This document shows positions 19,530 through 27,697 of a DNA stretch of 64,000 bases, one piece after another. A program made the position numbers and the translations under genes. Under the pieces are notes generated by a model. The model saw nothing but the letters and a program-made list of their open reading frames with translations, searched no databases and was not told the origin of the DNA. The stretch lies in contig NZ_BMPZ01000002.1 of the NCBI RefSeq assembly GCF_014647855.1, positions 62,001 to 126,000 on the forward strand. The letters are read 5' to 3'. This DNA comes from Shewanella gelidii. Its GTDB lineage: Bacteria > Pseudomonadota > Gammaproteobacteria > Enterobacterales > Shewanellaceae. Position 1 is the first letter of the stretch. Every line of letters starts with the position of its first letter.

Positions 19530-20660
19530 ATGTCAAAGCGAGATTATTACGAAGTACTAGGTGTTGGTCGCGATGCCAGTGAACGTGAAATTAAGAAAGC
19601 TTACAAGCGATTAGCAATGAAGTTTCACCCAGATAGAAACCCTGGGGATGCCAAAGCTGAAGCAAGCTTTAAAGAAGTGAAAGAAGCCTACGAAATTCTA
19701 ACCGATGGCGATAAAAAAGCAGCCTACGACCAGTTTGGTCACGCGGGTGTGGATCCAAATCGTCAAGGTGGATTTGGTGGTGGGCAGGGTGACTTCGGCG
19801 ATATTTTTGGTGACGTGTTTGGCGATATCTTTGGTGGCGGTCGTCGCGGTGGCGGTCAACGTCAGGCGGCTCGTGGTAGTGACTTACGTTATAACCTTGA
19901 ACTGTCTTTGGAAGAAGCAGTCCGTGGCCTGACAAAAGAAATCCGTATTCCGACATTAGCAAGTTGTGACTCTTGTAATGGCAGTGGCGCAAAGAAAGGT
20001 ACACAAGCAACCACTTGTGGCACCTGTCATGGTCAAGGCCAAGTGCAAATGCGCCAAGGTTTTTTCGCAGTGCAACAAGCCTGTCCGACCTGTCATGGTC
20101 GCGGTAAGATCATTAAAGACCCATGTAACAAGTGTCATGGTGAAGGTCGCGTTGAAAAGAGCAAAACGCTCTCGGTTAAGATCCCTGCAGGTGTCGATAC
20201 CGGTGACCGTATCCGTTTGTCTGGTGAAGGTGAAGCCGGTGAATTCGGCGCGCCAGCGGGTGACTTATATGTACAGGTGAGTGTTCGCGAACACGCAATC
20301 TTTGTGCGTGATGGCAACAATTTGTACTGTGAAGTGCCGATTTCATTCAGTAAAGCTGCGCTAGGTGGCGAGATTGAAGTGCCGACTTTGGATGGCAAAG
20401 TTAGCCTGAAGATCCCTACAGAGACCCAAACCGGTCGCATGTTCCGCTTACGTGGTAAAGGCGTGAAGTCTGTCCGTAGTCATGCCGTGGGCGATTTGAT
20501 GTGTAAGGTGGTGATGGAAACACCAGTAAATCTGAACGAGCGTCAAAAAGAGCTACTCAGAGAGTTTGAAAGCACAGTGAATGAGTCTAAGAAACATAGC
20601 CCAAAAGCTGATGGTTTCTTTGATGGTGTGAAAAAGTTCTTCCAAGACTTAAATAGTTAA
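19530..20660 (+). CDS. dnaJ: Chaperone protein DnaJ (Hsp40)
   Basis: Type I J-protein, 376 residues. The J domain (1-70) has the catalytic His-Pro-Asp in MKFHPDRN. A Gly/Phe-rich segment (about 75-110) follows, then a zinc domain with four CxxCxGxG-type repeats ([32 protein letters not shown]) and the client-binding barrels. It delivers unfolded substrates to DnaK and stimulates its ATPase. Co-transcribed with dnaK across the 88-base gap with its hairpin. Confidence 0.98.
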   Translation: MSKRDYYEVLGVGRDASEREIKKAYKRLAMKFHPDRNPGDAKAEASFKEVKEAYEILTDGDKKAAYDQFGHAGVDPNRQGGFGGGQGDFGDIFGDVFGDIFGGGRRGGGQRQAARGSDLRYNLELSLEEAVRGLTKEIRIPTLASCDSCNGSGAKKGTQATTCGTCHGQGQVQMRQGFFAVQQACPTCHGRGKIIKDPCNKCHGEGRVEKSKTLSVKIPAGVDTGDRIRLSGEGEAGEFGAPAGDLYVQVSVREHAIFVRDGNNLYCEVPISFSKAALGGEIEVPTLDGKVSLKIPTETQTGRMFRLRGKGVKSVRSHAVGDLMCKVVMETPVNLNERQKELLREFESTVNESKKHSPKADGFFDGVKKFFQDLNS

Positions 20661-20698
20661 TAGGATTGCTGTAAAGCAGTGATTGGTATGACTGATAG

Positions 20699-20732
20699 AA
20701 TCCGATGGGCTGAAAAGTTCATCGGATTTTTT
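20699..20732 (+). terminator. Intrinsic terminator of dnaKJ
   Basis: AATCCGATG / CATCGGATT stem, 12-base loop and a T run, beginning 39 bases after the dnaJ stop. The following stretch to 21093 has no gene I can support. Confidence 0.87.
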
Positions 20733-21093
20733 GTGGCTTTTCAATTCACATGTTTTGCTGTGCCTTTACTTTTCCCACTTTTGTTAGTGCCCCGAGTAAC
20801 CCATGTTTATTGGTTAAACCTATCTCTTATAGTTAATTACTTCTACGCGGATGGACTTATAGCTAAATTGGCCTTTCTGTGATTTTACTTTGCACCCTTG
20901 AAACGAATTCATTTCGCTCGAAAATTCGGTAAGGCAATTATTTTCGACTGGTCAGCTTTCTGGCAGCGTGGCTTTGTTGTGAGGGATATGTCTTAAATTG
21001 GTTAGATTGTCGTCATTAAAGTTATCTTCATCATCAATTAATAGCGCTGAAACTAAGGAGGGTCATCAGACTTAGGCTTGGTGGGTCGCTCAA

Positions 21094-22590
21094 ATGAAAA
21101 TAAAACATAAGATCATGGGGTTGACAGGTTTGTCTATTTTGGCACTGATTGTCATCGTCGCAATTACGGAAATTAGTAACCTTCGGCTAATCAAGTTAGA
21201 AAAAACACTTATTGAGGTAAAGTCGTTAGACCTTTCTATGGTAAGCCTTAACCGAATAGAACTTGAATTTATAGATGAAAAGAGCTTATCTAAAAAAGAT
21301 TATTTTGCCGCTGAGTACAAGCAGTTTAGCACTCTTATCGAAGCACCGCGCGGCGATCATTCCGAGCTCGGAATTGAAATTCGTGAACTCCCCTAGATCC
21401 ATAAACTTATCAGCCAGTACCAGTTTGACTTCCAAGAATTAGTTGGAAAATTTGGGCAAGATCCTGAGCATGACCAAGAGTTGAAGGCGGAACTCAAAAC
21501 GCTATTCAAAGACTTCATCGCAATTTTTATCAATATAGAAAAACATTTAGAAGTTGAAGTAGAGCACGCTCAAGACAACATTAGCCAATTTATATTGATA
21601 CCCATAGTGTTAGTGGCGCTGCTACTGGTCTTTCTTACTTCATCAGTAAAAGCATCAAGAGCAATATTCTTTATTTGAATAGTTTAAAGAATGAGATTGC
21701 GCAGCAACATGATTTGTCCCTTAGAGCTAAAACCGATGGTAACAACGAAATTGCCGATATTGCATCTTTGTTTAATAAATTGCTGAGCAGTATTTCCGGA
21801 TTTATAGGGAGGTTCAAACTTCTGCGAATGAATTAAGCGTAGCGTCGATTCAATTGCAGCAAAGAAGTGCTGATGCAGAAGAAGCACTAAACCAGCAACA
21901 AACAGAAACGGATAGTGTCACCACGGCGGTTACCCTGATGGGCCAAACCATAAGAGAAGGTTACATCAACGACAGAGCGTGTGACGTTCAAAACACAAAA
22001 TAGCCATGATGTTGCTGCGCAAGGACTTGAGGAAATCGTGAAGACTGAAGCCACAATTACAGATCTATCGAATGACTTGGTTGTCGCTAGCGAAGAAGTG
22101 GGCCGGCTTGCTAGTTTGTCAGAGCAGATCAGTAAGGTACTGGAGATGATTAAAGGTGTCGCTGAACAGGCACGCGGATTTGCTGGCGTTGCCGATGAAG
22201 TGAGAACATTGGTAGGGCGCACCTAAAATTCAACAGAGGAGATCGCAAGTATTATTTTGTCGGTGCAAGAACAGACAAAAATGGTTATGAGTATCATGGA
22301 AAGTTGTAGTTCGAAAGGGGAGAGTACTGTTGCATCATCGGTTGAAGCACACACTAAAATTCAACTCATTATAAACGAAATGCAGCACATACTCGACAGT
22401 AGTGTTCAATTTGATGCAGCCGTCGAGCAACAAAGTACAGTTTCTGATGAAATCTCAAGAAACATTATCGGTGATAAGCTATTTGACCATGGTTAACGTT
22501 TCCGCAGTCTCGGTAAACACTCAATCAGCAACCGTTGTCGTGCAGCACTCAAAAGGTCTAACTGAGGCCATTTCTAAGTTTAAGACCTAG
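21094..22590 (+). pseudogene. Decayed methyl-accepting chemotaxis protein gene
   Basis: Reading across frames gives a recognisable chemoreceptor. There is an N-terminal membrane helix (about 21110-21170), a helical periplasmic domain, a second membrane helix ending near 21660, a HAMP-like segment and cytoplasmic signalling repeats. Damage is extensive: an in-frame TAG at 21394, a frameshift near 21660-21680, further frame changes through 21830-21980, a stop at 22224 and another frameshift near 22480. In the signalling tip the text runs from IKGVAEQ straight to ARGFAGVADEVRTL. The roughly 18 residues of the conserved hairpin turn, including the NLLALNAAIEAA-type core, are missing. No functional receptor can be made. 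Confidence 0.88.
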
Positions 22591-22596
22591 GAAATA

Positions 22597-22840
22597 GGCG
22601 CAGGCGGTACTTGCTGCGCCCACACCAGAATGGAAGTGTGTTTTCCACCCATACCCGATCAAAAGGGAAACAACAGCTTTTCCCTTTTGGCCCCCAAGCC
22701 GCCTCGAGCGAAGCTGTGTTCCTCGGTTTCTTTCTGAAATCAGTGCTCCTTCTATTTGCCATCCATGCCTCGCTCTCGCGATTGCAGCCGTCAACCTTCG
22801 GCAACTTCTATGGGAGGCTGTGCAGTATTCCGAAGGCATT
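22597..22840. repeat. Hairpin-rich non-coding stretch
   Basis: Four inverted repeats are packed together: GGCGCAG/CTGCGCC (22597-22620); CACAC/GTGTG (about 22621-22640); the perfect 11-base CAAAAGGGAAA/TTTCCCTTTTG with an 8-base loop (22660-22689); and CCTTCGG/CCGAAGG (22795-22836). Base composition is clearly more GC-rich than the genes to the right. Short overlapping frames exist on both strands, but none has a ribosome site or a recognisable product. It could be a dispersed repeat, a structured RNA or the relic of a mobile element. Confidence 0.5.
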
Positions 22841-22986
22841 ATAGTGTTCAAAGGTGCCAAAGACTGAGTCGAAGAAGTAGTGACGGTTTAACTCCTGAGT
22901 GCACCACTCTCTCACAAGAATACCTGTTTCATTCCTTCGAGCCTGACAGCTGCCTGTCTAAAGCAGAGGGCATTTCTCGGACTTAA

Positions 22987-23184
22987 GTCGATGGCTACCT
23001 CCATTTGGTTGATCTGAACGCAATTTGCAAATTGACTGAAGGCAGGTTGGTGGAACTTAAAGCTGGTACAAGACGAGAAAAAACACAGGGTCAACGCCGC
23101 CCAAATGTCGCAAAAAAAAATATTGCAATTGATTTCTTCAAGAAAGGAGGTATGTTGTTCATAAATCGAGCTGGCAGTGAGTAA
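22987..23184 (+). pseudogene. Unidentified gene tail upstream of the accessory module
   Basis: Open frame of 65 codons with a stop at its 5' edge (TAA 22984-22986) and no convincing start. It reads DGYLHLVDLNAICKLTEG, then a basic RR-rich stretch, then IAIDFFKKGGMLFINRAG. The composition is protein-like, so it may be the 3' end of a lost gene. A run of nine A at 23112-23120 sits inside it. I do not recognise the family. It ends 58 bases before the large accessory gene. Confidence 0.35.
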
Positions 23185-23241
23185 ATATTTATTGTGGCTT
23201 CATAGGGAAGTGGGAAATTGGCTTTAAGGAAGGCGTAAATT

Positions 23242-26200
23242 TTGCAAAAATTGTTTAATGAAAGCATTGGTGTCATACGCTTCGCAAGAGAAATAAGCGA
23301 GTCTTCATGGCTCAATTATAGTGATGAGTTTGAAAAAGCCTTATGCAAATCTACAAACACTAGCTTAGATTTTTCTTCCGTAAGATGGGGGGACACTATA
23401 CCATTACTCGCCATATCACAGTTGTGCTATAAAGAGTTTATCAATAGAGAGAAGAAGCTCTCACTAATAATAAATACAAATGACTTAGATCACCAAGTTT
23501 CAACATTTAATACTTTTCTTTCTCGTCACGGATTCTTAGACATCTTCGAAAAGTCCTGTTTTTTCTATGATGGGAACTGCCACATTTCAATTGGAAACTT
23601 GAAAAACCAAATATCGAGAATAAATGTTAAGCTAAAATTTAATAAAGCTGAGTGCATCCCGGCTACACAGTTAACCTGTCATGAACTAACTGAAAGCGAT
23701 ATTGCTGAACAAGTAAACCTCATGGTTGATGCAGCAGCAAATGAAGTCGCAACAAAAATCCCATCAAGCCATATATATGAAAAAGATTACGCACTTCAGA
23801 AGTTGAGAACCGTACTAGCAGAACTGATAGAGAACAGCTGTGCATATGCCTATTCAAGACAAGATTTAGCCGGTTGTGTTAGTGTGTTTGCGCGAGTTAG
23901 GTTTTCATACGGTGTATCCGATAAAAGAAATGAGGCTCAAGACCAAGAGCGAAACTGCATACTCATTAATAAGTGGGAAAGATTTCGCTTAGGAGAAAAT
24001 GGAGTCTGGATAGAGCTTTTTGTATTAGACAGTGGAGCAGGACTCTTATCAAATATAGATAACTGGACAACAGAATGGAATGATGAGGCTCAACTACTAG
24101 AGCAGATAATTAAATCCAGTAAGTACCCTTTGAGAAGTTTGATGGGCAATGTATTTAGTGGTGGTTATTCTAGCTCCAGAAGGAATAATGAGAAAACCTT
24201 CATTACAGGTTTGCAATTGATATACCAAACTCTAAGCTCAAGACCTAGTGCAATTGATGGGACAGGGGATTTTATACGCTTAATAACCGGAAATGAAGTT
24301 ATTTCTGGACATTTGCCACTACCTAAACAGCATGGGATTGGAGGAGTATACCAAGCAAAAAAAACACCTGATGGTACATACTATCACTGCGGTATAGGCA
24401 TATCTCCAGAAAAGTTTTCACTACCAGATTACTTTCATAAACCAGATGAAAAAATGATTGACTCCATCAAGAAGGACTTTAGCGGGAAACCTGCAATCGG
24501 TTTGAATAATGTCAAGGTTGTTGACATTAGGCATCTTAAAGAAGAGGGTAACTATACTGAAAGCGCAAAAAGGCCATCAAGAAACAGTATTCCTGATGGA
24601 CTAAAGCACATTGTCTGGTTACCCTCTGAGTCTGTCAATAAACATGACATAAAATCTTGGTTAGAACTTTCCCTTTCGAAATCAATTTTTTCTATAACAA
24701 TTGCAGACATTCCCATTCATAGGGCTAGCTATTTTGACTATCTTATTATAAATGAAAGGTTTTATGGTGATTTAATTGGTTCTGGGCTTAATGTTTATCT
24801 TATAACTAGAGATTGGAGAGTAGTTCACTATTTACCTTACAAAGACAAAGCTAAAGTTGTATTTAAATATAGTGATAACGAAAAATACAAGAGAATGAAT
24901 CTTGCTAATTTAAATAAAAGCCTGCGAGAAACTGATTCTAAAATATTTTGGAGTAAAATAGGTCAGGCCTTTTTGAATGAGTCGGTACTATGGGAAAAAA
25001 GGAACGGCGAAGACGATATTGTTATCCAAGGATATATTGACTTTGGTCGTGCAACGAGTAATCGGTATATACACAAAATTATTAAGGCATCTTTTGAAAG
25101 AGCATTGCCTCTTTGGCAATATGATGATGAAAACTTTGATTTTGTGACAACTGATGAACTGGTAAAATCATTCGCTAGTGACTTAAAGCTTCAAACTGAG
25201 CTTAGGCATTACCCTAGTATAAATGATAGCTCTAGTAGATATAAAAAAAATGTTGTATTAGTTGGAAGTGTCAAAGTTACTGGCGAAACCAATACTCATA
25301 TAAAAACTATAGCAGCTAGCCAAAGAACAGTGAACATGATGGATGAAATATATGTTTTAGTTCATCCATCCATTCCTATTAACAAGCCATATATGAGACT
25401 GCTAAACTGGTCTGAAAAATTTAAACCAGAAGTAAATCCTAAATATGAGCGTATAGAGTCAACTCCATTTGTCAAAAAGGGAGGAATCAAATCCTATAAT
25501 ATAATTTCAAGATCGCACTCCCCTGCACAACTCATGTACTCTGAATTTGCCAAAGGCTTCATGAAGCTTGGGCATTGGGATTACTCTGGTTCGCATGATC
25601 TACTTACAGTTAACCTGTCAAGAGTTGTAACATTGAGCCATCAATCAGTTAGTTGGGTTGCTGCAATGTTAACTGAACTACATGACAAAGATAAAGCTAA
25701 TATACTAGTCTATATATCTCACGCAGTTACTGAGAAACTATTCCATATTCTAGGTGACCGGTTTGAGCACACATTGTCAAAGTACCAGAGTTTTCCTCTT
25801 CAGCGTGTTAATTCTGGCATATCACAACAGAGTTTTTTTTCTCCTCTTGTTTTAGAGGATATCGAAAGGTGCGTAGAAACAAATTGTAATGCTTCTCTGG
25901 GAAAAAAGGTTAATATTGTTGTTGTTGATGATGCAATTGTTTCAGGAAAAACCTTAAGAGATGCCGAGGAAGTACTAAAGTTTAATAGTAAATGCGAAAT
26001 AACATCTTTGGTCATTGTTGATAGAAGTGGTTATCCCAGTAGCAAGGGAATGAATGATTATTATGAAAGCCATCGCGCCTATTGGCGCTGGGACGTCCCT
26101 TCAATGGGCAGCCGTGCCCACTGTCCAATGTGCTCATGTTTGAATACAGCTAAGATCTTTCAGCAAGTAATCCTAGACTCAGTACTACAAAAACGAATCG

Positions 26201-27687
26201 ACGAATGGATAAAAATGTGGAGCGCTAGGAAAGTCGTCGACCAAGGCTGGGATGTAGATGTATATGAGCCAATACCATTAGACCCTCCCCGTAAAATGAC
26301 TTTCGGTAGGCACTACAAAGAAAAAAGTGGAGTAGAGTTTGATCATAAGTATTCGACTACACTAACAGCTATGTCTATCGAAATAAGCCGCTCTACTCTC
26401 AGAGTTGACTTCCCTATTCAAAAATTCGTCTACGGCAATAGCCTACAGGATGACATATGCAACTCTGCAAAGTTAGAAGTAATATGTTGTCACCTTTTGA
26501 TACTTGGCGATGCAATCCCATTGACGAAGCAAGTTGAATACTATGAGTGCTTGTTAGACTTACTTTGGAATGAAATTACGGTTAGCCCTTCATCCTCATT
26601 AGCAGGAATTACATTATTTTATGCTGAAGATGTCGTATTGCCGCTGATATGGGAGCGCGTTAAAGAGAACATATCAATAAGAGGTTGCCTTAACTTTGAT
26701 ACGATGTTGGCCTCAGCTTATATTGCTAACCGGCTTTTAGAGACGGGTTTCCTTTCTGAGAAATCATTTCGTGTTGATGATATATCTAGTCCCCAGCAAG
26801 TAGAAGCATTTACTTTTCTTGAACTTGTTCTTACAGGAAAAGAGCGAGGAGCAAAGTTAAGCTTAGAACTGTCAGAATTCTTTAAAGTCTGTGGTGTTGG
26901 CCCGTCAGTAAGTCATGAGGGTCTGATAGATAAAATTCTAAATCCCAAAGGGAAGAAAATTGATGGGTGTAGCTTTATCAATCAATTTAAAGAATGCATG
27001 TCAACACTTAGTGATGTTTTAGCGTACCTAAAAGAGTTCAAGTTTATCGATAGAGGCCAACATGATATCTGCTTTAGCAATATAAAGCAGTTATTAGAAT
27101 ATTCAACTTCACAAAAAGTTTATTCTGCAACGACGATAAGAAAAATCAGTGACCGTCTATCTGCAAGTGGACTCATTCCTAGAATGTGGGATGCTATAAT
27201 TATTGAAGCCCACAAGGTAGAGGAATTCTTGTATGAGACTGTTGCAAAGTTTGACAAGGCTAAAAGTGGAATAATAGATAGCAAAATTAACTCTGGTAGA
27301 ATGCATGAAAAATGGCATGATACTCATATGCCGGAAGTATACATTAGTGAACTACAAATAGATCCTGATTCTGCACCACGTTTCATGTTCCTATCCCCGA
27401 CAAGAGAACTGATATACGACCGGATATGTAATTCCATTTATGCAAAAGACGGTATTACCGATGAGATGGGACAACCTTGCACACAGATAATTAGAGCTCA
27501 GATAACAAAAGATAATCTAAGAATTGAGCTAATAAACAAAGTTAAATTTGGTAAGAAATTCGAACTTCTTGCAAAGCCATATGAGGTTTTACACGATGTA
27601 ATGGGAGGACAGAGGTCTCCTTCATTCACTAGCGATGAATACTCATATATTATTGACATACCACCTGTAAATAATCACTTTGGTTGA
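23242..27687 (+). CDS. Large multidomain GHKL ATPase / phosphoribosyltransferase protein (accessory, gene 1 of module)
   Basis: 1,481 residues from TTG 23242; AAGGAAGG lies 8 bases upstream. Residues about 20-120 look like a STAS-type fold (LDFSSVRWGDTIPLLAISQL). About 165-335 is a GHKL ATPase: N box LAELIENS with Glu194 and Asn198, G1 box LDSGAGL with Asp263, Gly265 and Gly267, and a glycine-rich lid FSGGYSSSRR...TGLQLI (305-327). No histidine-kinase dimerisation helix is seen. At 671-684 VVLVGSVKVTGETN resembles a PRPP loop with the acidic pair lost. At 892-905 IVVVDDAIVSGKTL is a canonical PRPP loop (Asp896, Asp897), followed by HCPMCSC (960-966), a possible metal site. The remaining C-terminal 500 residues are largely helical and unassigned. 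AT-rich, with many AGA and ATA codons, unlike neighbours. Domain calls are by eye; function is unknown. Confidence 0.85.
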   Translation: MQKLFNESIGVIRFAREISESSWLNYSDEFEKALCKSTNTSLDFSSVRWGDTIPLLAISQLCYKEFINREKKLSLIINTNDLDHQVSTFNTFLSRHGFLDIFEKSCFFYDGNCHISIGNLKNQISRINVKLKFNKAECIPATQLTCHELTESDIAEQVNLMVDAAANEVATKIPSSHIYEKDYALQKLRTVLAELIENSCAYAYSRQDLAGCVSVFARVRFSYGVSDKRNEAQDQERNCILINKWERFRLGENGVWIELFVLDSGAGLLSNIDNWTTEWNDEAQLLEQIIKSSKYPLRSLMGNVFSGGYSSSRRNNEKTFITGLQLIYQTLSSRPSAIDGTGDFIRLITGNEVISGHLPLPKQHGIGGVYQAKKTPDGTYYHCGIGISPEKFSLPDYFHKPDEKMIDSIKKDFSGKPAIGLNNVKVVDIRHLKEEGNYTESAKRPSRNSIPDGLKHIVWLPSESVNKHDIKSWLELSLSKSIFSITIADIPIHRASYFDYLIINERFYGDLIGSGLNVYLITRDWRVVHYLPYKDKAKVVFKYSDNEKYKRMNLANLNKSLRETDSKIFWSKIGQAFLNESVLWEKRNGEDDIVIQGYIDFGRATSNRYIHKIIKASFERALPLWQYDDENFDFVTTDELVKSFASDLKLQTELRHYPSINDSSSRYKKNVVLVGSVKVTGETNTHIKTIAASQRTVNMMDEIYVLVHPSIPINKPYMRLLNWSEKFKPEVNPKYERIESTPFVKKGGIKSYNIISRSHSPAQLMYSEFAKGFMKLGHWDYSGSHDLLTVNLSRVVTLSHQSVSWVAAMLTELHDKDKANILVYISHAVTEKLFHILGDRFEHTLSKYQSFPLQRVNSGISQQSFFSPLVLEDIERCVETNCNASLGKKVNIVVVDDAIVSGKTLRDAEEVLKFNSKCEITSLVIVDRSGYPSSKGMNDYYESHRAYWRWDVPSMGSRAHCPMCSCLNTAKIFQQVILDSVLQKRIDEWIKMWSARKVVDQGWDVDVYEPIPLDPPRKMTFGRHYKEKSGVEFDHKYSTTLTAMSIEISRSTLRVDFPIQKFVYGNSLQDDICNSAKLEVICCHLLILGDAIPLTKQVEYYECLLDLLWNEITVSPSSSLAGITLFYAEDVVLPLIWERVKENISIRGCLNFDTMLASAYIANRLLETGFLSEKSFRVDDISSPQQVEAFTFLELVLTGKERGAKLSLELSEFFKVCGVGPSVSHEGLIDKILNPKGKKIDGCSFINQFKECMSTLSDVLAYLKEFKFIDRGQHDICFSNIKQLLEYSTSQKVYSATTIRKISDRLSASGLIPRMWDAIIIEAHKVEEFLYETVAKFDKAKSGIIDSKINSGRMHEKWHDTHMPEVYISELQIDPDSAPRFMFLSPTRELIYDRICNSIYAKDGITDEMGQPCTQIIRAQITKDNLRIELINKVKFGKKFELLAKPYEVLHDVMGGQRSPSFTSDEYSYIIDIPPVNNHFG

Positions 27688-27697
27688 GGGTTAATTG

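Noticed and set aside
20679..20882. 67-codon frame after dnaJ
   Set aside because: It runs through the dnaKJ terminator, has no ribosome site and a mixed hydrophobic composition without family resemblance.
22558..22860. Overlapping short frames on both strands (100, 77 and 74 codons) in the hairpin field
   Set aside because: They overlap each other and follow the inverted repeats, so they are by-products of the repeats; no start signals or known products.
22590..23240. Integron attC site or superintegron cassette
   Set aside because: Inverted repeats are present, but the RYYYAAC and GTTRRRY core sites and an integrase are not.
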